Below, piece by piece: positions 34,238 to 41,055 of a DNA stretch of 41,055 nt (its first letter is position 1; the number at the start of each line of letters is the position of its first letter). This stretch comes from Acidobacteriota bacterium (GTDB lineage Bacteria; Acidobacteriota; Thermoanaerobaculia; Gp7-AA8). The stretch is from the NCBI GenBank assembly GCA_019247495.1, contig JAFAOU010000246.1, forward strand, positions 1 to 41,055, in the 5' to 3' direction. Made by a program: the position numbers and the translations under genes. The notes beneath the pieces are model-generated. The model searched no databases. It saw only the letters and a program-made list of their open reading frames with translations, and had not been told where the DNA came from.

Positions 34238-34852
34238 ATGCAGCCGACCGAAGCCGCGCCCGCGGTGCTGGAGCGCGCGAAACCTACCGCCGTTCCGCCG
34301 CCAGAAAACGTCGCGACCGAGATCTGGAATCTCCCGAACTCGCTGACGCTCTTACGCATTTTCCTCGTCCCATTCATGGTGGTCGTGCTTCTGACGAAGT
34401 ACTCCAACTACCTCGGACTGGCCATCTTCTTCGTGGCCGCGATCACCGACTATCTCGACGGCTATTTGGCGCGCAAATACAACAAGATGACCCGGCTCGG
34501 TGCGCTGCTCGATCCGATTGCCGACAAGCTGCTGATGTCCGCGGCGTTCATCTCGCTGGTCGAGCTCGGACTCGCGCGCGCCTGGATGATCGTGATCATC
34601 ATCGGACGCGAGTTCGCGGTTTCGGGATTGCGCTCCATCGCCGCGCAGCATGGCGTGACCATCGCCGCATCGCCGCTCGGCAAGACGAAGATGGTTGCGC
34701 AGGTATTCGCGATCGGATTGCTGATCGTCGGCTACGAGTTGGGCGAGTTCCGGTTCATCGGCGAGCTGGCGCTATGGGTAGTGATGCTCTTCGCGCTCGT
34801 CTCCGGCATCGACTACTTCATCAAATTCTCGCGCGGCGTGCTGCGGGGATAA
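34238..34852 (+). CDS. pgsA: CDP-diacylglycerol-glycerol-3-phosphate 3-phosphatidyltransferase
   Basis: A 204-aa integral membrane enzyme that makes phosphatidylglycerol phosphate from CDP-diacylglycerol and glycerol 3-phosphate. The CDP-alcohol phosphotransferase signature is complete: D-x2-D-G-x2-A-R-x8-G-x3-D-x3-D in DYLDGYLARKYNK then GALLDPIADK. Several helices are visible, including LRIFLVPFMVVVLL and FAIGLLIVGYELGEF. The family segment WNLPNSLTLLRIFLVPF is at the start, preceded by an extra proline-rich segment of about 35 residues. I start at the ATG at 34238; GTG 34211 would add 9 residues. A phosphatidylserine or cardiolipin synthase relative is less likely given the NLPNSLTLLRI start. 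Confidence 0.93.
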   Translation: MQPTEAAPAVLERAKPTAVPPPENVATEIWNLPNSLTLLRIFLVPFMVVVLLTKYSNYLGLAIFFVAAITDYLDGYLARKYNKMTRLGALLDPIADKLLMSAAFISLVELGLARAWMIVIIIGREFAVSGLRSIAAQHGVTIAASPLGKTKMVAQVFAIGLLIVGYELGEFRFIGELALWVVMLFALVSGIDYFIKFSRGVLRG

Positions 34853-34861
34853 AGGCGCTTC

Positions 34862-34920
34862 ACCACAGAGACACAGAGGACACAGAGAGATCTCCTCTGT
34901 GATCTCTGTGCCTCTGTGGT
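34862..34920. repeat. Palindromic CCACAGAGACACAGAG-type repeat
   Basis: ACCACAGAGACACAGAGG on the left and its reverse complement-like CCTCTGTGGT on the right form a near-perfect 59-bp palindrome around GAGATCTC. Stems of CACAGAG/CTCTGTG units are repeated. This is a known kind of dispersed bacterial intergenic repeat. It lies between the convergent pgsA and coiled-coil gene ends, where it may end transcription from both sides. Confidence 0.88.
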
Positions 34921-34922
34921 TA

Positions 34923-35222
34923 TTACTCTTCGAGCGCTTCCAGATTCGTGAGTATCGACTCGATGCGATCGCGGATCTCGCCACGTTCGCGCTTGAAGCG
35001 CTCGTTGTCTTCCTCGAGCGTCGATGCGCGTTCGGTAGCGTCGCCCTGTTCCTGCAAGCGGGTAGTGGCGTCGTCGAGTTGACGGCGGAGCGTGTCGCGC
35101 TCCTTGCGCAGTTCCTGGATCGTGGCGATCGCTTTTTCTACGCGGTCATTGAGGCGCCCGAGAATTTCTTCTTCCTCGGTGCCGGCAAGAGTGAGCTGGT
35201 CGTTTTCGCGGGTCTTCTTCAC
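34923..35222 (-). CDS. Coiled-coil protein, possibly ZapB-like
   Basis: A 99-aa protein that is nearly all predicted coiled coil, with heptads of charged and Leu/Ile residues (LNDRVEKAIATIQELRKERD, TLRRQLDDATTRLQEQGD, ERGEIRDRIESILTNLEALE). It resembles small cell-division coiled-coil proteins of the ZapB type in length and composition, but similarity of coiled coils is weak evidence. It starts 12 bp after pheT's stop and is the last gene of a probable four-gene unit. Its stop lies against the CCACAGAG repeat. The N-terminal 15 residues are not coiled. Confidence 0.72.
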   Translation of the reverse strand: MKKTRENDQLTLAGTEEEEILGRLNDRVEKAIATIQELRKERDTLRRQLDDATTRLQEQGDATERASTLEEDNERFKRERGEIRDRIESILTNLEALEE

Positions 35223-35234
35223 GTTGGGTCTTCC

Positions 35235-37334
35235 TCAGAGTAGTTTCACCGGCAGCATGGCCGCCAGGCGCGTTGCGAGCTGGTGATGGTGCGAGGCAAT
35301 CTCGTCCTGCGTGAGCGACCGGTCGAATGCCTGGTACCACATACCGAGCGTGGTCTTGATGATGTCGTCGGATTCCGCAGGCACGAAACGATCGCGCAAT
35401 CCGACTTCGTGGAGGTACGGAACGTCGAACGAACGTATCGCATCGACGATGCGCTGATACGCGAGGTCGCGTCCGTGCGTGAGCGCGAGAATCATCGGAA
35501 CGCCGGGGAAACGCGCGACCGGCGCCATCGTCCACTCCGCATTCGAGGACGCGATGATCGCTTCAACGTCGATATCAGCAACGGCGACGTCCCCTTTGAT
35601 TCCGAACGACTGCAACACCTCGGCAGAAAGGAATCCGACACTCGCGATCTGTTTGTCGCCGTGCCACGCGCTCGCTCGCTTGCCGCTGCGCAGCCAGGAC
35701 TGATCCGACGCAGCGAACGTGATGTCGACGTGCATCTTCGCGGCGATCTGCTCAACGATCCCTTTGATGTCGAAGAAATCGACAGGCCGCTTCGCATCGC
35801 CCCAGAACGTCCCGATCGATCCGTAGAGAACGACGGCGACGCGATGGTGCTCGATGACTCGGGTGTCGGGTATCGGGTGTCGGGTGTCGGAGTTTGATTT
35901 TGAGCGGGTCGTCCCTACGACTCCCGACTCCCGGCTCCCGGCGCCCTCGCGGTGGTACGTGCGGCCGACCTCGAACAGCGCGCCGTCACGAGTTCCATAC
36001 GATCGATTGAAAACGACGGTGTCGAGCATCCCCGGCAATAGCGACAAGCGCATCGCCGCGATCGCCTCGGAGAGCGCATTCGAAATCGCGATCGGCTGTT
36101 CATCGGAAACCAACGCGTTCCACTCGGGCCGGATGAACGAGTAGTTGATGACTTCGGACACTCCGCATCCCACCAGCACGTCGCGAATCGCATCCTCGGC
36201 GACGTCGGCCGCTTCGCGGCGCACATCACCGGTTGTGACGCGCGGCAGCATCGCGGGGACGTTGTTGAGACCGAAGAAGCGGAGCACTTCCTCGATCAGA
36301 TCCATCTCTTCGAAGATATCGCCGCGATACGTCGGGACCGTGACGAGCAAACCGTCGTGAACCTGCTCGGCCTGAAAGCCGAGGCGGCGGAAGAGATCGA
36401 GCGCGTATCCGATGCCGACGGAGCCGGCCGAGGCCTCATGGAGTTTCTCGGTTCGCAGACGGATGCTTTTCGGTTTCACCTCGGACGCAACGACGTCGAT
36501 CGGCGATTCGGCGATGCCGCCGCCGCTCTCAACGATCATCTGCGCGGCTTCCGTGATCACCGCCAGCGTGTCGTTCGGATCGACGCGACGCTCGAACCGA
36601 TACGACGCATCAGTCTTCAGCCCGAGGCGCCGGGCAGTGCGGCGGATCGCTGACGGATCGAACCACGCGCACTCGAGCAGCACATTCTTCGTCGCGGACG
36701 TGATCTCCGATTCGAAGCCGCCAATGATTCCGCCGAGTGCGACAGGACGCTGCGCGTCGGCGATGACGACCGTGTCGGTGTCGATCTTGCGCATCTCGCC
36801 GTCGAGACTCTTCACGGTCTCGCCAGTTTTTCCACGCCTGACGATGATGGTCTGGCCGCTAACGCGATCGAGATCGAACGCGTGCAGCGGATGTCCGAGG
36901 GCGAGCATCACGTAGTTGGTGACGTCGACGATGTTGTTGATGGGGCGGAGGCCGACTTCTTCCAGCCGTCTTGCGACCTGCGGCGATGACGGTTTGACGC
37001 TGATGTTGCGAATCACCAGCGCGGTGTAGCGCGCGCACATCTCCGGCGCTTCGATGCGGATCGTTGGCGGCGCCGATGACGTCGCGCCGAATGCAGCGGC
37101 CGGCGTTTCTTTCGCCGATCGGCCCAGCGCCGCCGCCAGCTCGCGCGCCATCCCGATGTGCGACATCGCATCGACGCGATTGGTGGTGATCTCGAGATCG
37201 AAAACCGTGTCGTCGCCGTGCTGCTCCGTCGCCTCGACAGCGTGTCCGATCTCGGTCAGCCGGACGCCGAGCTGGTCATCGCTGAGATCGGAGAGGTCGA
37301 CGTAACCGTTGAGCCACTGGCGGGAGAACTTCAT
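35235..37334 (-). CDS. pheT: Phenylalanine-tRNA ligase beta subunit, short form without EMAP domain
   Basis: A 699-aa beta subunit of phenylalanyl-tRNA synthetase. The N-terminus MKFSRQWLNGYVDLSDLSDD leads directly into FDLEITTNRVDAMSHIGMAR. The EMAPII-like tRNA-binding domain that most bacterial PheT carry near residues 40-150 is absent, which explains the short length. B3/B4 editing-region segments (VTNYVMLALGHPLHAFDLDR) and the catalytic-like fold (FGLNNVPAMLPRVTTGDVRR) are present, as is the anticodon-binding end (RVDAIRSFDVP, then TLGMWYQAFDRSLTQDEI). Residues about 463-492 are a translated repeat insertion. pheS is not adjacent; the upstream gene on this strand is meaB. Confidence 0.93.
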   Translation of the reverse strand: MKFSRQWLNGYVDLSDLSDDQLGVRLTEIGHAVEATEQHGDDTVFDLEITTNRVDAMSHIGMARELAAALGRSAKETPAAAFGATSSAPPTIRIEAPEMCARYTALVIRNISVKPSSPQVARRLEEVGLRPINNIVDVTNYVMLALGHPLHAFDLDRVSGQTIIVRRGKTGETVKSLDGEMRKIDTDTVVIADAQRPVALGGIIGGFESEITSATKNVLLECAWFDPSAIRRTARRLGLKTDASYRFERRVDPNDTLAVITEAAQMIVESGGGIAESPIDVVASEVKPKSIRLRTEKLHEASAGSVGIGYALDLFRRLGFQAEQVHDGLLVTVPTYRGDIFEEMDLIEEVLRFFGLNNVPAMLPRVTTGDVRREAADVAEDAIRDVLVGCGVSEVINYSFIRPEWNALVSDEQPIAISNALSEAIAAMRLSLLPGMLDTVVFNRSYGTRDGALFEVGRTYHREGAGSRESGVVGTTRSKSNSDTRHPIPDTRVIEHHRVAVVLYGSIGTFWGDAKRPVDFFDIKGIVEQIAAKMHVDITFAASDQSWLRSGKRASAWHGDKQIASVGFLSAEVLQSFGIKGDVAVADIDVEAIIASSNAEWTMAPVARFPGVPMILALTHGRDLAYQRIVDAIRSFDVPYLHEVGLRDRFVPAESDDIIKTTLGMWYQAFDRSLTQDEIASHHHQLATRLAAMLPVKLL
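35856..35945. repeat. Hairpin-forming repeat inserted in frame in pheT
   Basis: Read on the minus strand, GGGAGCCGGGAGTCGG and GGGAGTCGTAG are followed by a short centre and then CTCCGACACCCGACACCCG with further copies. It is the same element type as at 18151-18227: both contain GGGAGTCGTAG and CTCCGACACCCGACACCCGA. Its translation contains NSDTRHPIPDTR, matching SDTRHPTPD in the aconitase-family protein. It lies between the VGRTY and EHHRVAVVLYG strands of PheT. Confidence 0.85.
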
Positions 37335-37367
37335 CGGGGCGGCGATTGTAACCGAGCCTGCGTGGCC

Positions 37368-38324
37368 TCAACTGCCGAATGAGATTCGTGCAAGCAAGCC
37401 TTCCGCGGCATCGTGCGGATTGCCTTTTTTGCGCAGGACGTCATCGAGCAACTGCTCGTAGTCATCGCGCGTGATCGTCTTGCCGATCAGGCGGTCCATG
37501 AACTTCTCTTTCAACATCGTCTCGATGCGAATGCGAACACGCTCGCGGTTGCGGCGATCGAGTTCGCCGGACGTCTGCAAATGCTCGAAGTGTTTTGCGA
37601 TCGCCGCGTCGAGATCACCGGTGCCCTGATTCGTCGACGCGACGGTCTTGACGATCGGCGGAATCCAGTCGCCATGCTCTTCGACCAGCGACATCATCAT
37701 CGTGATCTCGGTGACGGTGCGGTCTGCGCCGGGCCGGTCGGCTTTGTTGACGGCGAAGACGTCGCCGATCTCCATGATGCCGGCCTTGATGGCCTGGATG
37801 TCATCGCCCATTCCCGGCACGAGCACGACCACATTCGTCTGCACCGTGCGAATGATTTCGACCTCGTCCTGCCCGACGCCGACCGTTTCGACGAGCACGA
37901 TGTCGAATCCGGCAGCATCGAGTAGATCGACGACGTCATTTGTCGCGCGCGCCAGTCCGCCGAGAAATCCGCGTGTAGCCATGGAGCGGATGAAGACGCC
38001 GCGGTCGGTGTAGAGATCGGCCATGCGAATGCGATCGCCGAGGATCGCGCCTCCGGTGAAGGGGGACGTGGGATCGACAGCGATGATGCCGACCTTCTTT
38101 TCTTGCGCGCGGTAGAACTTGGCCAGCGTCGCAACCAGCGTCGACTTGCCGGCGCCTGGCGAGCCGGTGATGCCGACGATGCGCGCGTTTCCAGTCGCCG
38201 GATAAATGTCAGCCAGCAGCCGTTCGGCGCGGCCATCGTCGCGCTCGACGAGCGAAACCGCCTGCGCCAGCGCGCGGTACTTGCCGCTGCGAAGAGCGCC
38301 GGCGAGGTCGTTCAGGTCCGACAT
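37368..38324 (-). CDS. meaB: MeaB/ArgK-family GTPase (methylmalonyl-CoA mutase chaperone)
   Basis: A 318-aa P-loop GTPase that guards B12-dependent acyl-CoA mutases. Visible motifs are Walker A GSPGAGKS (54-61), VGIIAVDPTSPFTGGAILGD, ATRGFLGGLARATND, the switch region ETVGVGQDEVEI, and the guanine-binding NKADRPGA. Length is normal. It lies 6 bp after the acyl-CoA dehydrogenase stop and 33 bp before pheT. No mutase subunit is in the window, so it acts in trans. With the dehydrogenase it points to propionate or branched-chain amino acid breakdown (inference). Confidence 0.94.
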   Translation of the reverse strand: MSDLNDLAGALRSGKYRALAQAVSLVERDDGRAERLLADIYPATGNARIVGITGSPGAGKSTLVATLAKFYRAQEKKVGIIAVDPTSPFTGGAILGDRIRMADLYTDRGVFIRSMATRGFLGGLARATNDVVDLLDAAGFDIVLVETVGVGQDEVEIIRTVQTNVVVLVPGMGDDIQAIKAGIMEIGDVFAVNKADRPGADRTVTEITMMMSLVEEHGDWIPPIVKTVASTNQGTGDLDAAIAKHFEHLQTSGELDRRNRERVRIRIETMLKEKFMDRLIGKTITRDDYEQLLDDVLRKKGNPHDAAEGLLARISFGS

Positions 38325-38330
38325 GCAGCG

Positions 38331-39482
38331 CTACCGGGCGCCGTCCGCCAGCAGGTTGCGCGCGATCACCATCCGCTGGATCTCGCTCGTCCCTTCGCCG
38401 ATCGTGCAGAGCTTTACATCGCGGTAGTACTTTTCGGCAGGGAAGTCTTTGATGAAACCGTAGCCGCCGAAAATCTGCACGCCTTTCTCGGTCGCGCGCA
38501 CGGCGACCTCCGACGCGTACAACTTGGCCATGGCCGAGGCTTGCGTCACTTTTTCGCCAGCATCCTTGATCGTTGCGGCGCGGTAGCACAGCAGCCGCGA
38601 TGCGTCGATTTCAGTGGCCATGTCGGCGAGCATGAACTGGATGGCCTGGAAGTCGGAGATCGATTTGCCGAATGCCTGGCGCTGTTTCGCGTAATCGCGC
38701 GCCGCCTCGTACGCGCCGCGCGCGATGCCCACCGCGAGCGCCCCGATCGAAATCCGGCCACCGTCGAGCACTTTCATCGCATCGATGAAGCCGTAGCCGA
38801 TCTCGCCCAGAATGTTCGCCGACGGCACGCGGCAGTCTTCCATCACCAGTTCGGCAGTGTCGGAAACGCGCATGCCGAGCTTGTTCTCCTTTTTGCCGGG
38901 GCGGATGCCGGGACGATCCATCTCCACCGCAAACGCGGTGATTCCGTGCTTCTGATCGGACTTGTCGGTGACGACGAGAACGACGGCGATGTCGGCGTAA
39001 GTCGCGTTCGTGATGAAGTTCTTCGTGCCGTTGAGCACCCACTCGTCGCCATCCTTCACGGCGGTGGTGCGCATTCCGGAGGCGTCGCTGCCGGACCCGG
39101 GCTCGGTCAATCCCCACGCGGCGATCCATTCGCCGGAGGTCAGTTTCGGCAGCCACTTCTTTTTCTGTTCCTCGTTGCCGGCGAGATAGATGTGACCGGT
39201 GCCGAGCGAGTTGTGCGCGGCGACGCTGAGGGCAAAGCCGCTGTCGACGACGCCGAGCTCCTCGATCACATGAACGTAGTCAACGTACGACAATCCCGCG
39301 CCGCCGTACTCCTCGGGGACCGTGACGCCGAGCATGCCGAGGCCGCCCGCGCGCTTGAAAACCTCGGTGGGAAAGTGCTGCGCTTCATCCCACTCCATCA
39401 GATGCGGCTTGATCTCGCTGAGCGCGAACTCGCGCACCATCTCCTGAATCTGTCGCTGCTCGTCGGTAAGACGGAAATCCAT
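38331..39482 (-). CDS. Acyl-CoA dehydrogenase (short/branched-chain type)
   Basis: A 383-aa FAD enzyme that oxidises acyl-CoA to enoyl-CoA and passes electrons to ETF. Family motifs are MDFRLTDEQRQIQEMVREFA, AWGLTEPGSGSDASGM, RQAFGKSISDFQAIQFMLAD and QIFGGYGFIKDFPAEKYYRD. The catalytic base is E363 in CTIGEGTSEIQR. The start has GAGGAG upstream. It is the first gene of a minus-strand unit with meaB, pheT and the coiled-coil gene. The exact acyl chain cannot be read from sequence; the pairing with meaB favours short or branched chains. Confidence 0.95.
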   Translation of the reverse strand: MDFRLTDEQRQIQEMVREFALSEIKPHLMEWDEAQHFPTEVFKRAGGLGMLGVTVPEEYGGAGLSYVDYVHVIEELGVVDSGFALSVAAHNSLGTGHIYLAGNEEQKKKWLPKLTSGEWIAAWGLTEPGSGSDASGMRTTAVKDGDEWVLNGTKNFITNATYADIAVVLVVTDKSDQKHGITAFAVEMDRPGIRPGKKENKLGMRVSDTAELVMEDCRVPSANILGEIGYGFIDAMKVLDGGRISIGALAVGIARGAYEAARDYAKQRQAFGKSISDFQAIQFMLADMATEIDASRLLCYRAATIKDAGEKVTQASAMAKLYASEVAVRATEKGVQIFGGYGFIKDFPAEKYYRDVKLCTIGEGTSEIQRMVIARNLLADGAR

Positions 39483-39596
39483 TCACACTCCTCGAGATCT
39501 GTTAGTCCGGGCGCGCAGGCCGCGCGCCGCACAGGCGGATTCGGGATGATAGCAGGGCGGGAGGAATTGGCACTAGCAGCCGGGTCGTTCGCTACA

Positions 39597-39800
39597 ATGA
39601 TGACGATGCAGCGCAAGGTAGCGACGCGGATTAGCGATGATGATCTTCGCCGAATGCAGGCGGAGACTGGCGTCGATGTTTACGCGATCCTGGACCTCAT
39701 GGCGCAGACGCCTACACAGCGACTGCGATTGGCGGTTGCGAACGTTCAGAACCTCGCCCGGCTCCATGCCGCGACCAAGCGGCCTGAAGTCAGAAAATGA
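39597..39800 (+). CDS. Small helical protein preceding a nucleotidyltransferase-like gene
   Basis: A 67-aa protein (MMTMQRKVATRISDDDLRRM, then AETGVDVYAILDLMAQTPTQ, then LAVANVQNLARL) with no family I can name. Three closely spaced ATGs (39597, 39600, 39606) are possible starts. It overlaps the next gene by 4 nt (ATGA), so the two are coupled. Small first gene plus larger nucleotidyltransferase-like second gene is a layout seen in toxin-antitoxin and AbiE-like systems, but which is toxin cannot be read here. Confidence 0.7.
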   Translation: MMTMQRKVATRISDDDLRRMQAETGVDVYAILDLMAQTPTQRLRLAVANVQNLARLHAATKRPEVRK

Positions 39801-40288
39801 ATCCGCCAGCGGCGTTCGATGCTTTCGCGATTCTCGACTTATTGCACCGGCGAGAGGTCAAGTTCGTGGTGATCGGCGGGATCGCCGGCAACCTGCTGGG
39901 ATCCGATATTTTGACGAACGATCTCGACATCTGCTTTGCGCGCGACCTCCAGAACACGCGACGACTCGCTTCCGCCTTGAATGAGATCCACGCGAGGTTA
40001 CGTAATTTTCCCACCGATCTGCCCTTTGTCGTCGACGAGCATGCGTTGCGACTCGGTGAGACCTTCACCTTCGAGACTGACTTCGGCCATTTCGATTGCC
40101 TCGGTAATCCGTCTGGAACAGACGGCTATGTTCAGTTGCGAAATGGAGCCGAGTGTCTCGAGGTCAACGGCGTCATGACCTACGTTGCAAGTCTTCCAGA
40201 CTTAATCCGGATGAAAGAAGCCGCCGACCGCGAGAAGGATCGATGGGCGCTTGTTACACTGCGTGCGATGCTGAAGTTGCGCGGGTAG
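39797..40288 (+). CDS. Nucleotidyltransferase-like protein (MNT/AbiE-like fold)
   Basis: A 163-aa protein with the start of a nucleotidyltransferase fold: VKFVVIGGIAGNLLGS, then TNDLDICFARD. GG-x-A and DLDI fit the GS...DxD pattern of minimal nucleotidyltransferases (the metal Asp residues are in NDLDI). Later TDFGHFDCLG and SLPDLIRMKEAADREKDR are seen in the DUF6036/AbiEii-like group. The end is a short helical region. It is coupled to the 67-aa gene by a 4-nt overlap and may form a toxin-antitoxin pair (inference). The RsmI gene converges on it, leaving 4 bp. Confidence 0.82.
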   Translation: MNPPAAFDAFAILDLLHRREVKFVVIGGIAGNLLGSDILTNDLDICFARDLQNTRRLASALNEIHARLRNFPTDLPFVVDEHALRLGETFTFETDFGHFDCLGNPSGTDGYVQLRNGAECLEVNGVMTYVASLPDLIRMKEAADREKDRWALVTLRAMLKLRG

Positions 40289-40292
40289 CGCG

Positions 40293-41055
40293 CTAGAGCA
40301 GCATCTTGTAAACGTCGTTCTTCCGCATCCCGAACTCTTCCGCCACCGCCTTCACGGCATCGTTGCGCCGCATGCCTCCGGCCCTGAGGCGCTCGAATTC
40401 GGCGGCGATTTCCTCAGGGGATGCGGCGGCTATCGCAACTCGTGCCGCGGCGAAGACGAGCGTGATCTCTCCGTAGATCGATTGACGCGGGCGCAGTTCG
40501 GCGAGGACTTCGCTGATCGCGCCGCGCAGGAACTCCTCATGCATCTTCGTCATCTCGCGGGCGACTGTGATCTCGAGGTCGCCGAGCACGGCCAGCGCGT
40601 CTTCGAGGGAGTCGATGACCCGTTCGGGCGATTCGTAGGCGATCGCGGTGTGGCCGAGATCTGCGAGCGTTCGATAGAAATCAGTTCGTTCGCCGCGGCG
40701 GTGCGGGGTGAATCCGAGGAACGTGAAAGGCAGGGGAGCGATGCCGCTGGCGACGAGTGCGACCACGCCCGCGAACGGTCCAGGAATCGGCTCGACCGTC
40801 AGGCCGAGCTCGCGCGCGAGCCGCACGAGGCGGAATCCGGGATCGCTGATGACCGGCATGCCGGCGTCGGAGACGAGCGCGATGGTCTCGCCGCGCGCGA
40901 TTCGGTCCGCGAATCCGCGCGCCTTCTCCTCCTCGGTGTGCTCGTCGAAACGATCGGTGGGACGTTCGATGCCGAAGTGCGTCAGGAGCTTGCGCGTGTG
41001 GCGCGTGTCTTCGCAGAGGATGAGATCCGCCGACTTCAGCGCCTCGGTCGCGCGC
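40293..41055 (-). CDS. rsmI: 16S rRNA 2'-O-ribose C1402 methyltransferase RsmI, N-terminus outside window
   Basis: The frame runs to the edge of the window, so about 25 N-terminal residues are missing. The visible 253 residues have RsmI/YraL features: ALKSADLILCEDTRHTRKLL, ETIALVSDAGMPVISDPGFR, PGPFAGVVALVASGI, and YGEITLVFAAA. It uses SAM to methylate the ribose of C1402 in 16S rRNA. A C-terminal helical tail (GMRRNDAVKAVAEEFGMRKN) is also typical of the family. ATG codons inside (for example 40859) are internal, not starts. Confidence 0.93.
   Translation of the reverse strand, partial: RATEALKSADLILCEDTRHTRKLLTHFGIERPTDRFDEHTEEEKARGFADRIARGETIALVSDAGMPVISDPGFRLVRLARELGLTVEPIPGPFAGVVALVASGIAPLPFTFLGFTPHRRGERTDFYRTLADLGHTAIAYESPERVIDSLEDALAVLGDLEITVAREMTKMHEEFLRGAISEVLAELRPRQSIYGEITLVFAAARVAIAAASPEEIAAEFERLRAGGMRRNDAVKAVAEEFGMRKNDVYKMLL

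Noticed and set aside
39509..39528. GGCGCGC/GCGCGCC hairpin upstream of the acyl-CoA dehydrogenase as a riboswitch
   Set aside because: A 7-bp GC stem alone in a GC-rich leader is not enough to name a regulatory RNA.
38103..39596. 565-aa plus-strand frame ending at 39800
   Set aside because: Only the last 67 codons make sense as a protein; the rest mirrors meaB and the acyl-CoA dehydrogenase genes.

Overview
The window is high-GC bacterial chromosome with almost no empty space; no stretch over 300 bases lacks a gene. The mix points to an Acidobacteriota-like organism: a Ser/Thr kinase fused to a PD40/TolB-type propeller, a Tad pilus cluster, several families of dispersed palindromic repeats, an M1-like peptidase, and a MeaB plus acyl-CoA dehydrogenase pair. 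This placement is an inference from gene content; no rRNA is present.

Layout. 1-2251: end of RNase Y, YmdB phosphodiesterase and an unrecognised protein, tightly packed. 2252-5617: a short AraC-type regulator, a MazG-like pyrophosphohydrolase, a large inverted repeat, a lytic transglycosylase, a TPR-AIM24 fusion and a ribbon-helix-helix protein. 5614-7905: a carboxymuconolactone decarboxylase/AhpD-like gene interrupted by one in-frame UGA, divergent from an Fpg/Nei glycosylase, then a DUF2231-Rieske membrane protein. 7874-9855: three small related secreted proteins and a three-repeat DUF3011 protein. 9907-17363: three phosphotriesterase-like paralogues (two with a LamG-like domain, one with a repeat tail) below a membrane Ser/Thr kinase. 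17496-20251: an aconitase-family enzyme and a PIN toxin-antitoxin pair. 20282-22835: a PtsJ-like MocR regulator back to back with a PNPOx-family gene, then a DinB-fold protein. 22886-31488: an eight-gene Tad/Flp pilus cluster. 31599-34113: M1-family peptidase and tRNA-Leu(CAG). 34238-41055: PgsA, then a probable operon acyl-CoA dehydrogenase - meaB - pheT - coiled-coil protein, a small-ORF/nucleotidyltransferase pair and the end of RsmI.

The most interesting observation is the probable selenoprotein at 5614-6150 (minus). The UGA sits exactly where the family has the second Cys of its CxxC motif, so the site reads C-E-F-U. The frame continues for about 97 further family-like residues. A perfect 6-bp hairpin with a GGUC-containing loop starts 11 nt after the UGA, the spacing I recall for the E. 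coli fdhF SECIS. The second is a hairpin-forming repeat of about 80-90 bp that has inserted in frame into two enzymes, the aconitase-family protein and PheT, and is translated in the same frame in both. A third is a 42-bp near-palindrome lying across the touching start codons (CATATG) of the MocR and PNPOx genes.
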